From an uncultured Lachnobacterium sp. (GTDB lineage Bacteria > Bacillota > Clostridia > Lachnospirales > Lachnospiraceae), in assembly GCA_900546625.1 (NCBI GenBank), contig URDU01000023.1:1-44092 (forward strand): 44,092 bases of DNA, given 5' to 3'. This document shows, in pieces, positions 1 through 7,809 of this stretch; position 1 is the first letter of the stretch; each line of letters begins with the position of its first letter. The position numbers were made by a program, and so were the translations under genes. Under the pieces are notes generated by a model. That model saw nothing but the letters and a program-made list of their open reading frames with translations. It was not told the origin of the DNA and ran no database searches.

Positions 1-61
1 AATACACAAATTTCACAGAAGTTTATTGCTGAGAAGAAACTCCCACAGAGAACTCTCAGGG

Positions 62-84
62 GGTGCACTTGTCTCAAGTGCACC
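62..84. repeat. perfect hairpin at the end of the sheath gene
   Basis: GGTGCACTTG (62-71) and CAAGTGCACC (75-84) are perfect 10-bp inverted repeats around a 3-nt loop. The sheath stop codon lies in the loop. There is no T-run on the leftward strand, so it is not a clear terminator. Just upstream in the gene (about 93-110) is an 8-bp tandem repeat of the type CACCTCAA. Together these look like a rearrangement boundary, an insertion-element end or an inversion site. Confidence 0.6.
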
Positions 85-1420
85 AACAACACCTCAACAC
101 CTCAACACGACCGCCCAATATCTTCTCTTCTGCCATTAAGCCGTTGAGCCAAATGTTAATACTCTGTGTTACGGATTCGATAAGGCGTTTATTCAACTTC
201 TTATCAACCTTGCTCCACATTGAGAGAATAACGGAATTTGCCACCCAACTAAACATACGGCTTACGCAATAGAAATAATCCGTAACATCTGTATTTGCCG
301 GGTAGCAAGCTGTTTCATTACCCCAAGATACAAAACTTCCTGTAAGGTTTAATGCTGTGATAATTCCGTTTGAGTTGAGGTAGTTTGCCTTTACAAGGTC
401 TAAAAGTACCTCTGTGCCGTCCGCAAGTGCCATTCCGTCAATCTGAATAGTCTTGTTACTTGCGGATTCGCACGGCGAACCTCCACCTAAATCCTCTGTT
501 GCATCTGTCTTTGACATAACGCCCGCCTGATGTACTGATGAATGGTAAATTTTACCGCCAAGTGTATACTTGGGCCATGTAACAAGCTGTGACGGCTGTG
601 TGATATTGTTGTTATTCTTCCATGCCGGAACATCCAAATATGCCTTTACTGTTTTTGTGTCCGCATCAATGATTGCTTTTCCTGTAAATAATCCGTTGAT
701 GTTCTCCGCCTTTGCTGCCATAATTGCAGCTACCTCCGAATCTGTAGAAAAGTTCGGTGCAAGGAAGAGTGTAGGGATAACGCCGTACTTAGGATATACA
801 GAATCTACTAACTCAAAACCACTTGATTTATTGGTGTTTGTGTCGTATCCTCCGATAATTTCCTTTTTCGTAACCTTGCTAGGGTCAACAGAATTAAACT
901 TAATATTAAGTCTTGCGTTGTCCGCTTTGATTTTTCCGCTTTCGATACGCTCCAACCTTAATACTCCGTCTGTGTAAAAAAGGTCGTAATCTTCGCCCCT
1001 TGCGTATGCTTCTGTAAGTGAATCCTCGCCGTCATATCCTTTTACCTCTACCGTATCACTTACCGCTTCATACGGTAACTCTGTAATTCCTCCGGCTAAT
1101 GTCTTTTCTACTGTTTCCGCCCCTTTAAGGTGCTTTGCAGGGTCAAGGACATTAACCATAATAATAGGCCCATTAGAATATAGCTTAAATGATGAATAGA
1201 TTTCTTCGCAAATATCGTATTTATCCCATTCGTCACTATATCCCATTGCTGCCACCGCTTCCGCATAATTAGAAGCATATACAGGCTCGTTTACTTTTCC
1301 ACCTACTGTATGTACCGGGGCAGTACCTACAATGAGGTGTATACTGCTGTCCGCAACAACGGGTGTTGAAACGCTTGTAGCCTGTTTACTTGCTTTCGCT
1401 CCATGATAGTAATTGCTCAT
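74..1420 (-). CDS. phage tail sheath protein, atypical C-terminus
   Basis: Contractile-tail sheath protein of the P2 FI / Mu L type, which polymerises around the tail tube. The 448 residues begin with an MSNYYHGAKA-type N-terminus and keep the sheath-like core. Near the end is ILGGRVEV, the point where this family normally continues for about 40 more residues into the conserved C-terminal domain. Here the frame instead runs into LRCCWCT and a stop that sits in a perfect hairpin (62-84). Either the gene was broken or rearranged at about position 110, or this is a short variant; the window ends 73 bp further on. It is the last gene of the leftward head-tail cluster visible here. Family call is confident; the natural C-terminus is not. 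Confidence 0.82.
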   Translation of the reverse strand: MSNYYHGAKASKQATSVSTPVVADSSIHLIVGTAPVHTVGGKVNEPVYASNYAEAVAAMGYSDEWDKYDICEEIYSSFKLYSNGPIIMVNVLDPAKHLKGAETVEKTLAGGITELPYEAVSDTVEVKGYDGEDSLTEAYARGEDYDLFYTDGVLRLERIESGKIKADNARLNIKFNSVDPSKVTKKEIIGGYDTNTNKSSGFELVDSVYPKYGVIPTLFLAPNFSTDSEVAAIMAAKAENINGLFTGKAIIDADTKTVKAYLDVPAWKNNNNITQPSQLVTWPKYTLGGKIYHSSVHQAGVMSKTDATEDLGGGSPCESASNKTIQIDGMALADGTEVLLDLVKANYLNSNGIITALNLTGSFVSWGNETACYPANTDVTDYFYCVSRMFSWVANSVILSMWSKVDKKLNKRLIESVTQSINIWLNGLMAEEKILGGRVEVLRCCWCT

Positions 1421-1425
1421 TTACC

Positions 1426-1785
1426 TTAATCCTCCTTTGGTTTTCTCATAAGGCTTAAAACATCATTGTAGTATTTATTCAATAATGTTCCTGCCGTCTT
1501 TACTTTTGGTTTGCATACCGCAAGGCTCTCCGTTGCCACAATAAGCAATCTTACCTGTGGTAACTTCTCAATAGTCGGTTCTAAATACTTTTCAACTGCT
1601 TTTCTGCTTCCTGTAAAAATCGTATTTTCTACCAACCCGGTGTTTGTTGTCGGTCCGATATAGATAAATCTTTCCTCTGTGGCGTTCGTATTTGCCGTTT
1701 CCTGCGGTTTTTCTGCTTCTGCCGTAGATTTTACCGCCTGTTCTGTTTCTTCCGCTTTTGTGGCTGTTCTGCTCGCTCTCGGCAT
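1426..1785 (-). CDS. hypothetical phage protein between tail-completion and sheath genes
   Basis: 119 residues with the ATG at 1785, chosen because AAGGAGG lies 9 nt upstream; an upstream TTG start (1794) would be too close to that site. The first 45 residues (MPRASRTATKAEETEQ...) are low-complexity and rich in Ala, Glu, Thr and Lys. The rest is a compact domain starting near RFIYIGPT. Many contractile-tail phages have a small protein at this position just before the sheath. I do not recognise the family. It is probably a tail or virion assembly factor, by position only. Confidence 0.65.
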   Translation of the reverse strand: MPRASRTATKAEETEQAVKSTAEAEKPQETANTNATEERFIYIGPTTNTGLVENTIFTGSRKAVEKYLEPTIEKLPQVRLLIVATESLAVCKPKVKTAGTLLNKYYNDVLSLMRKPKED

Positions 1786-1800
1786 ACTTTCCAACCTCCT

Positions 1801-2274
1801 TTACTCTAAATACTGTCTTACGTTCCTGTGAATCTGTGGTAACTCCCAAATTGTCATAAGTTCCCCAACTTGGTACAATTCCATGTTTTCATCATAGATA
1901 ATTGTTTCTATCGGTTTTTGACAGGAATAATGTTCATCTATTACCACATCCTCCAATAGGCTTGTTTCTATCTTTGTGACAAGGTTAAGGCATTGCATAT
2001 AATTTTCGTTTTTATCCTCCGAAAATGTAACGCAAATAATACGCACCCTGCATACATTCTCTTCATCATCTACCTTTTGGGTAAGTAATTTAAGAAGTAT
2101 GTAGGGTGCTGCTTTCTTTTCCTGTTCCTTGTTTGGCAAGTTCCCGATAAAAACTAACGGCGGTCGCTCTCCGGGGTCTGTTCCATTCTCCGGCACTCTT
2201 GCGATTAACCGCATATCTTTTACTTTATCTTCCATATAGGCTTTAAGTGCATTTAATAGGTCAATCGCCGTCAT
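1801..2274 (-). CDS. putative tail completion / terminator protein
   Basis: 157 residues starting MTAIDLLNALKAYMED. The helical N-terminus followed by a beta-rich domain (PPLVFIGNLP, PYILLKLLT, CRVRIICVTF) and the position between the Z-like minor tail protein and the sheath match tail-completion (tail terminator) proteins that cap the tube and join it to the head. Its ATG overlaps the stop of the upstream gene by one base (TAATG), indicating translational coupling. Function rests mainly on position. Confidence 0.6.
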   Translation of the reverse strand: MTAIDLLNALKAYMEDKVKDMRLIARVPENGTDPGERPPLVFIGNLPNKEQEKKAAPYILLKLLTQKVDDEENVCRVRIICVTFSEDKNENYMQCLNLVTKIETSLLEDVVIDEHYSCQKPIETIIYDENMELYQVGELMTIWELPQIHRNVRQYLE

Positions 2275-2849
2275 TAACTCCCTCCGTTCAATATCCTGTC
2301 AATTTCGTGTTCCATACGGTTGTTGATTACTTCGTTTACCCTGTCCTCGACCGTCTTTAATACAACGGCGTTTTCTGCCATTCTTGGCACAGACGGACCG
2401 TAAAGCTGTTTAATTGGATAGCTTGAATCGTTTTTGCGTTCATATATCCCTATATGTCCGTTTGGCATCTGTGCGGTAAATGCTTCCGCAAATTCCACTT
2501 GGCTTTCATCCCTTTTTACTGCTGCCTTAACAGGTGTTTTGCCGTATGTTGCTTTCTGCGGTGTGACATTGTACTTAATAAGTGGGATAACCGTACCTGC
2601 GTACTCAATACTCCCTATCAGTCCGTCACTCCGCATTTCAACCTTTTTATACCCGATATGTGAATACCTCGATATAACCGCCGGACTTACATAGTACACG
2701 CTCTTAATCTGCTTATTAAAAGCCGTCCGCCCTGCTGTCAATCCTCTTTGCATGGCAGGCTTTAATACTTTTTCGTCTGCTTTTCCTAAGCCGGACAAAA
2801 TGGCGTGTAGCCTGTTGGTGGTTTCCTGTGATACTTCAATGTCTACCAT
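2274..2849 (-). CDS. minor tail protein Z-like
   Basis: 191 residues resembling lambda gpZ / prophage minor tail protein Z: an N-terminal helical part with AMQRGLTAGRTAFNKQIKSVYYVSPAVI, followed by a beta-rich part and a C-terminal helix ending RMEHEIDRILNGG. In lambda, gpZ acts late in tail assembly at the head-proximal end. It lies directly downstream of the connector gene (1-bp gap) and overlaps the next gene by one base, so the connector, Z-like and completion genes form a tight cassette. Confidence 0.75.
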   Translation of the reverse strand: MVDIEVSQETTNRLHAILSGLGKADEKVLKPAMQRGLTAGRTAFNKQIKSVYYVSPAVISRYSHIGYKKVEMRSDGLIGSIEYAGTVIPLIKYNVTPQKATYGKTPVKAAVKRDESQVEFAEAFTAQMPNGHIGIYERKNDSSYPIKQLYGPSVPRMAENAVVLKTVEDRVNEVINNRMEHEIDRILNGGS

Positions 2850-3191
2850 TTATTCATCCTCCCCCACCAACTCAATAATAAGTTCGTTGTACTCTGTTGT
2901 AACCTCGGATATTTTATACAGTTCGTTACCTATCCACATTCTCATGCCTTGCCTTGGTTCTTTTTCCAAGTCAGATAATCGGATGCGTACTACAAGCAAC
3001 TTTTGGTATATGCCCTGTGCATGGTCCCCGGATAGCATTTGTCGGCGTGCTTCTGCTGCATCCGAATCAAATATAACGGGTATATTCCTGTCTACTCCGT
3101 CAATGCGTATTCTCTGCAATTCTGCAAATTCCTCCGTATTGTAAAAAGTGCGGTCCAAGTCCTTATCAAGCATTTCCTTAAAGTTTTTCAT
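2850..3191 (-). CDS. head-tail connector (FII-like)
   Basis: 113 residues. The opening MKNFKEMLDKDLDRTFYN, followed by an RIDGVDRNIPVIFD strand and a C-terminal beta domain (MRMWIGNELYKISEVTTEYNELIIELV), resembles the small lambda FII-type attachment proteins that sit on the portal and receive the tail. The gene follows the major capsid gene with a short gap and precedes the Z-like gene, the order seen in lambda-type head modules. Confidence 0.7.
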   Translation of the reverse strand: MKNFKEMLDKDLDRTFYNTEEFAELQRIRIDGVDRNIPVIFDSDAAEARRQMLSGDHAQGIYQKLLVVRIRLSDLEKEPRQGMRMWIGNELYKISEVTTEYNELIIELVGEDE

Positions 3192-3206
3192 AGGCTGCCA
3201 CCGCCT

Positions 3207-4265
3207 TTAGCAGACGGTAGCAACATACCAAGAATCTACTTCGTGAGGTACACAAAGAGGTGCTGAATTTAACTGTAAGAATCTTCTAGGAGGTCTACGC
3301 TCTACCCATTGTTCCGGGATTCTCGCACCCTCTACTACCTCGATTGTCTTACCTGCTTCGTCCGTTACTCCGACAGCACCGTAATACATTGAGTAATTTG
3401 CTTCTGTCGAAAGAAGAACTACAACATTGGCAGGAAGTAAAGGCTTGTCCTCCGGCTGTTCTTTGTTTGTCCAGTTATCTAAGTACCACTCGTTGTATGT
3501 GTAAATATCCATAGCAAGTTCATGGATAGTACCGATATAGGTAGCACCATTCGGCAACTCCCTAGGGGCGATAACGGCAGCTTCAACACGTCTTGTATCA
3601 AGCACCTTTAACACCTCTTCGTCTACCAAGAACGCTTCTAAGGCATCTGCACCCATAAGACATACGTTGCAGTTTACAAAACCTTTCTTCTGTACCTGCT
3701 TTCTCCACTCTTTTAACTGCTTAATCTTACCGCCTGTCTTTTTATTCCAAGCATTAGTACCGCTTAATGTCAATTTGTTTGTAAACTGAAAATCAATTTC
3801 TGCCTGTAATTCTTTTCCGTCTTTGTCGAGGATAGGAATTTTACCTGTGAATAAAGCCTGACAGCACATCCATTCCTCACGGCGTGTAATCATTTCGTCA
3901 AGTTCTGTAAAATCCCTCTGCATTTTCTCTACTGCTCTCTGATTCGGGGATTTACCGCCGTAAAGACTTTCGCCCGGTGTACGCTTCAAAATATCGTCAA
4001 CGGTTGTAATTTTGTTTGGTGCTACAAGTGGTGGCTCGTAGGTGTTTGTTTCGTACCCCTCGTTGTCGATAGTCACGCCGCCAATCTTTTTATGTACGAA
4101 TGGTGCAAGCTGTCTGTTTCCTTTCTTAAAATCTACATCAATCTTCTGTGTGTCGAATGTTTCGACATTGCGGAAGAAAGTAGACTTAATGAACGTCTGC
4201 ACTTTAGGCATACGCTCTACAAGTTTACCCATTGTTCTAGGGTCGTAAATGCTGATATTTGCCAT
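3207..4265 (-). CDS. major capsid protein (lambda E family)
   Basis: 352 residues, the usual length for the lambda gpE capsid family. It starts MANISIYDPRTMGKLVERMP and has the family's early segment around TYEPPLVAPNKITTVDDILKRTPGES, then the helix with REEWMCCQALFTGKI and a C-terminal region near ATYIGTIHELAMDIYTYNEW. It forms the icosahedral shell. A decoration protein lies immediately upstream and the protease/scaffold before it, the classical lambda order. It appears complete. Confidence 0.92.
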   Translation of the reverse strand: MANISIYDPRTMGKLVERMPKVQTFIKSTFFRNVETFDTQKIDVDFKKGNRQLAPFVHKKIGGVTIDNEGYETNTYEPPLVAPNKITTVDDILKRTPGESLYGGKSPNQRAVEKMQRDFTELDEMITRREEWMCCQALFTGKIPILDKDGKELQAEIDFQFTNKLTLSGTNAWNKKTGGKIKQLKEWRKQVQKKGFVNCNVCLMGADALEAFLVDEEVLKVLDTRRVEAAVIAPRELPNGATYIGTIHELAMDIYTYNEWYLDNWTNKEQPEDKPLLPANVVVLLSTEANYSMYYGAVGVTDEAGKTIEVVEGARIPEQWVERRPPRRFLQLNSAPLCVPHEVDSWYVATVC

Positions 4266-4285
4266 TTTTATTTATCTCCTTTTCT

Positions 4286-4639
4286 CTATGCTGTTGCGTT
4301 GTCTGTATCTACGAGGAAAATACCAATTTTTCTAAATGGTGCTTTAAAGTCTGCTGCCGTCTTGCCTACAGGTACTTCAATCGCACTACCGAAAAATTCG
4401 CCTGTGAGGTAATACACTACCTCTTCTCCCTCTTCTGCGTTTTCCGCTGCAAGACCGTATACATCCGCTACGGTATCTGCTGTTACCGCCTTAATTTTTC
4501 CGTCCGTGCCTAATGTGATAGGCATAAGTTCGTGAATTGTTTCTCCGCTTGCTACTGTGCCCGAATCGGTCACAACGGGAAAATCCCCGGCGTGTACCAT
4601 TTTAGGGGAATAACTTTCTAACTTCTCTTTTCCTGCCAT
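4286..4639 (-). CDS. head decoration protein (lambda D family)
   Basis: 117 residues. It contains the typical decoration-protein pattern with HAGDFPVVTDSGTVASGE near the N-terminus and YYLTGEFFGSAIEV plus a final IGIFLV strand near the C-terminus. Trimers of such proteins clamp onto the expanded capsid and stabilise it. It sits between protease/scaffold and capsid. The VVTDSG codons contain one of three copies of a 17-bp near-palindrome found in this phage (4557-4573). Confidence 0.85.
   Translation of the reverse strand: MAGKEKLESYSPKMVHAGDFPVVTDSGTVASGETIHELMPITLGTDGKIKAVTADTVADVYGLAAENAEEGEEVVYYLTGEFFGSAIEVPVGKTAADFKAPFRKIGIFLVDTDNATA
4557..4573. repeat. dispersed 17-bp near-palindrome, copy 1
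   Basis: The plus strand reads GTGCCCGAATCGGTCAC. It differs by one base from GTGTCCGAATCGGTCAC at 13710-13726 and 19349-19365. The arms GTGtCCGA and TCGGtCAC pair except at one position. It lies inside the decoration-protein gene. It may be a protein-binding site, for example for the phage ParB, or chance plus shared coding. Confidence 0.4.
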
Positions 4640-4655
4640 TGTTCTTTACCTCCTG

Positions 4656-5813
4656 TTATTTTGTCTGCGGATACATCTGGTCAATAATATCTCCGAACGG
4701 GTCTTTATCTTCTCCCTGTCCGCCATTGTTAGAAGCTGGGGTTACGTCTTTTACTCCCGATTTATCTACATCATCCTCACGGTTGTTTAAAAACGCCTGT
4801 CCTGTCTTTTTCTGTGCTGCTACAATCTGCATTGCAAACGCTTCCGCACTTACAGGCTCTTCATACTTTGCCTTGTTTGCCAAATCCTCAAATCCCGGCA
4901 ATGTAATTTCATCAATCGCCTTGATTCTTGCCCTTTCTGTATCTACTGCTGCCTGTGTGTCCGCTCCGGCGTTGTCTTTTACTCCTGCCAAAACCTCGGT
5001 TTTATACGCATTGGCTACGTCCGGGTGGTTCTTTTTAAACTCTTCCAATGTCATGTTATTGTCCTCCTTGTTTTTTCCATTGGTTTTATAGTTATTATTA
5101 TGGCTATTGGCGTAGCCTAATAATCCTTTTGGTATCGTGCTGAATCTCTCCAAGCCGATAGGTACGGAATTTACAATTACCTTTTCCGCATTTTCTACCT
5201 CTGTATCCACATCCGTAAACATTACTGCGGTACAAAAGCCTGCTTCTACTGCTTCCTCTCCTGTGAACCATTCGCCCTCATTTGTCATAAGGCTTTTTAT
5301 CTCTTCCTCTGACTTGTCCGTAACGGTCATATAGCAATTAACAATAGATTGCTTGATTGTTTCCAACTCTTTAACAATGTTTTCTAAATCTGTTGTATTG
5401 TAATATCCAATCAATCCGGCTAATGGGTCGTGTATCATAAATACACCGCCTACAGATATTTCTATCGTATCGCCTGCCATAGCAATAATGGTTGCTGCAC
5501 TTGCACACCAACCGTCAATTTTTACCGATATTTTCGCCTTATGCTCTTTCAATCGTGTATATATCGCTACTGCTGCGAATACATCCCCTCCGCCCGAATT
5601 GATACGCACGGTTATTTCATCTACCGCCCCCAAGTCTTTTAACTCTTGATTAAATACGCTTGGTGTGATTTCATCCCCATACCACGAATACTCGGAGATT
5701 TCGCCATACAATAGCATTTCTGCCGTGTTGCTCTCTTCGTCCGGCACAAAGTTCCAAAACCTTTGCACTTCGTTCTTATTTCTCGGTTTCTTCCTCTGTC
5801 TGCCCTCCGTCAT
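4656..5813 (-). CDS. ClpP-like head maturation protease with scaffold tail
   Basis: 385 residues from the ATG at 5813; a longer GTG version from 5888 has no usable ribosome site. The N-terminal 200 residues are a ClpP/crotonase-fold serine protease: VRINSGGGDVFAA loop near 70-80, catalytic Ser105 in GWCASAA, His128 in MIHDP, and Asp142 as likely third residue. After a flexible linker, the C-terminal 110 residues (MTLEEFKKNHPDVANAYKTE onward) look like the scaffold seen in fused protease-scaffold genes; an internal ATG there (about 5054) with a good ribosome site could make separate scaffold, as in lambda C/Nu3. It overlaps the portal gene by 38 bp. Confidence 0.85.
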   Translation of the reverse strand: MTEGRQRKKPRNKNEVQRFWNFVPDEESNTAEMLLYGEISEYSWYGDEITPSVFNQELKDLGAVDEITVRINSGGGDVFAAVAIYTRLKEHKAKISVKIDGWCASAATIIAMAGDTIEISVGGVFMIHDPLAGLIGYYNTTDLENIVKELETIKQSIVNCYMTVTDKSEEEIKSLMTNEGEWFTGEEAVEAGFCTAVMFTDVDTEVENAEKVIVNSVPIGLERFSTIPKGLLGYANSHNNNYKTNGKNKEDNNMTLEEFKKNHPDVANAYKTEVLAGVKDNAGADTQAAVDTERARIKAIDEITLPGFEDLANKAKYEEPVSAEAFAMQIVAAQKKTGQAFLNNREDDVDKSGVKDVTPASNNGGQGEDKDPFGDIIDQMYPQTK

Positions 5814-7401
5814 TGTCGGGGTTGTTTTCTGTGTCTGATTCCTCACGTCCGTTAATATTCTCAACGGTTTGTGTATCTGTCTTTGCACCTCCTGTTACCT
5901 CCTTTAACAATTCCTCTTCACGCTTTCGCTGTTTGATATTTTTGTAAAAGTCTGTGCCTGTAAGTTCCCTTGCTTCTCTTTCCCTTGTGGAGTAACCGCC
6001 CTGTACCCTCTTCTCGGCAGCTTCAACCTCTTTTGTCGGGTCAAGCTGTCCGGCACTCGGTCCCGTCCACTCCGCCGAACAATAGGCATCTTTAATAATC
6101 GGGTCTGCAAAAAATCCGGGTGCTTTGATTCTCCCTTTTGCTACCGCTTCACTTAACCATTCTTCATAGATTGGTTGGCAAAAATCAGCAACAAACCACG
6201 CCCGATACATTTTTACAACCTTGAAAAATTCAAGAATTGCTGCCCTTGATGCGGAATAATTGCTTGAAAAAGCCATAATCAGTATTTCGTATGGAATTTC
6301 TAAGGCTGCCCCTATCTGCTTTAGTACCGCAATTACAAACGGGTCAAAGTTCGGGTTTGGTCTACCCGGATTTACCATATTGGCTTTTTCTCCCTCTCCA
6401 AGGTCGATTACTGCCCCGGGTGCAAGCTCAATACTGTTTTCGTCCTCTTGGTCTACCTGCATCTCTTCCGGGATGCTTTCCCCGAACGGCACATCATCAC
6501 TTGCACTTTCTTTTTCAATGAATACGGTAAATAATCCGTTAATGACTGCTGCCAATACTTCCGCTTCGGTGTATCGTCCTAACTGCTTTATCGTGTCAAT
6601 TACAGGTGCTAAAAAGGGAACTCCTCGGACTTGCCCGATTCGCTCCCTGTTCATAACGTGTAATATGTTTCTTCGTCCTGTTTTTTCTCCGTAGGCAAGC
6701 ACTCTTACCCATTCTCTCGGCTCTCTGTCCGTAAATGACAGCGGATGAAATTTTGATACATGATAGGCAACTACCTCTCCTGCCGTATTTTTTTCTACGC
6801 CCTCACAAAACAAAGGGTTTACCCTTTCGTTATCCGGCGTGCTTACTCTGTCCGCTTCAAGGGTTTGTATTCTAAGGTCGTAAATACTTCCTGTCCTCTT
6901 GGTTGTTGTCATTAGTGCGAACGAATCGCCACTAAGCAAGGCATTTAAAAATGCCAACTGCTGCAACTGATAAAAATTGTCTATGCGTTCAAGGTCGCAA
7001 TTTGTAGAATCCGCCCAATGTGCAAATTCTCTTTCTATCGTTTCCTCTAACTCTCTTGCTTCCTCCGGCTCAATCTTTAGCACTTCCTCATTGATTGATG
7101 CTTTTAGGTGTAGTCCAATTCCTATAGTATTGGTTCTAAGCCTTTTTATTGCCCCTGTGGCAACATTTGAGCCACCATAGAATAAATCCCTAGACCTCTG
7201 CCTTAAAGGGTCTATATTGTCCTCTACGTCCTCTCTGTGACTACCTCCGCCGTGTGTCCAACCTATAAGGCTTTTCTTTGTAGCACTTGCACCGTAGTTT
7301 CCGTAACCGCTGTTAATCATACTAAGGCGTTTTTTTGCCACTTCTCGCTTTAATGCCCTTTCCGGGGATATTGCTTTTATGGCTTTATTAATAAAATTCA
7401 A
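5776..7401 (-). CDS. portal protein (lambda B family)
   Basis: 541 residues beginning at a TTG preceded by AAGGAGG at 8 nt. It has the lambda gpB-type features: GWTHGGGSHREDVEDNIDPL, then RSRDLFYGGSNVATGAIKRLRTNTIG, a wing region with DRVSTPDNERVN, and the RAAILEFFKVVKMYRAWF helix. The portal forms the DNA-entry ring at one capsid vertex. The C-terminus is acidic and low-complexity (EESDTENNPDNDGG), which is common in these proteins. A promoter-like element and hairpin lie between this gene and the gpW-like gene upstream. Confidence 0.92.
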   Translation of the reverse strand: MNFINKAIKAISPERALKREVAKKRLSMINSGYGNYGASATKKSLIGWTHGGGSHREDVEDNIDPLRQRSRDLFYGGSNVATGAIKRLRTNTIGIGLHLKASINEEVLKIEPEEARELEETIEREFAHWADSTNCDLERIDNFYQLQQLAFLNALLSGDSFALMTTTKRTGSIYDLRIQTLEADRVSTPDNERVNPLFCEGVEKNTAGEVVAYHVSKFHPLSFTDREPREWVRVLAYGEKTGRRNILHVMNRERIGQVRGVPFLAPVIDTIKQLGRYTEAEVLAAVINGLFTVFIEKESASDDVPFGESIPEEMQVDQEDENSIELAPGAVIDLGEGEKANMVNPGRPNPNFDPFVIAVLKQIGAALEIPYEILIMAFSSNYSASRAAILEFFKVVKMYRAWFVADFCQPIYEEWLSEAVAKGRIKAPGFFADPIIKDAYCSAEWTGPSAGQLDPTKEVEAAEKRVQGGYSTREREARELTGTDFYKNIKQRKREEELLKEVTGGAKTDTQTVENINGREESDTENNPDNDGGQTEEETEK

Positions 7402-7434
7402 GGCTTAAACCTCCTTTCTCCGTATTTTGGGTAC

Positions 7435-7475
7435 GAAAAAAGCACCTTGGATACTTCTATATCTCCTTGGTGCTT
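7435..7475 (-). terminator. terminator-like hairpin just after late promoter copy A
   Basis: On the leftward strand AAGCACC (7475-7469) pairs with GGTGCTT (7446-7440) around a 22-nt loop and is followed by a run of six Ts. It starts only a few bases after the predicted start site of the 7487-7521 promoter and precedes the portal ribosome site. Loop length makes termination uncertain; it could instead be an antitermination target or a 5' stabilising stem. Confidence 0.45.
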
Positions 7476-7486
7476 TGCTATTTTAT

Positions 7487-7521
7487 ATATTATCACAAAA
7501 AATCGGGCAATGGCGGGCAAT
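7487..7521 (-). promoter_or_regulatory. putative late promoter copy A with 10-bp-spaced direct repeats
   Basis: On the leftward strand two ATTGCCCG repeats (7521-7514, 7511-7504) lie 10 bp apart, followed after exactly 11 bp by a TAATAT -10 element (7492-7487) preceded by a TG. The same arrangement with 11-bp spacing occurs at 11328-11362. The repeats cover the -35 region, where an activator or phage-specific factor would bind. It stands upstream of the portal gene. The likely ligand is the ArpU/RinA-like protein encoded at 11365-11844; that link is inference. Confidence 0.6.
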
Positions 7522-7572
7522 CTTTTATTTTCCTGTTTTGCTTGTATTTCTGCCCTTTTCGGCTGTTTTTGC

Positions 7573-7809
7573 CTATAAATCTCTCGGCACAATCCTGTAT
7601 ACCCTGTTTCTACCCTTTTTCTTTGCTAAATTCTCCAATTCCGCCACCTTATTACTCCAATATTCTATCTGTTTGCGGATTTCTGCCAAATTTGCCCTTG
7701 TAAAAGACTTTCCGCCTATTGTGTATGATTGGTTTATTGCTACCTCGCTTTCTGCTTCCAACCACATTTCCAAGTGTTTTTTTGCTACTTCAAGTGTTAT
7801 TGCTGCCAT
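7573..7809 (-). CDS. gpW-like / DUF6148 head completion protein
   Basis: 78 residues, MAAITLEVAKKHLEMWLEAESEVAINQSYTIGGKSF..., mostly helical with a short beta hairpin, then a coiled-coil segment (EIRKQIEYWSNKVAELENLAKK). Size and position between large terminase and portal match lambda gpW and DUF6148 proteins, which help close the filled head before tail joining. The ATG overlaps the terminase stop region, so it is translationally coupled to terL. Confidence 0.7.
   Translation of the reverse strand: MAAITLEVAKKHLEMWLEAESEVAINQSYTIGGKSFTRANLAEIRKQIEYWSNKVAELENLAKKKGRNRVYRIVPRDL

Noticed and set aside
1592..1849. 85-residue frame overlapping the 1426-1785 gene
   Set aside because: Out-of-frame shadow of two real genes; basic, low-information translation.
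7398..7592. 64-residue minus-strand frame between the gpW-like and portal genes
   Set aside because: It reads straight through the late promoter repeats and hairpin, has no ribosome site and overlaps the portal ribosome site.
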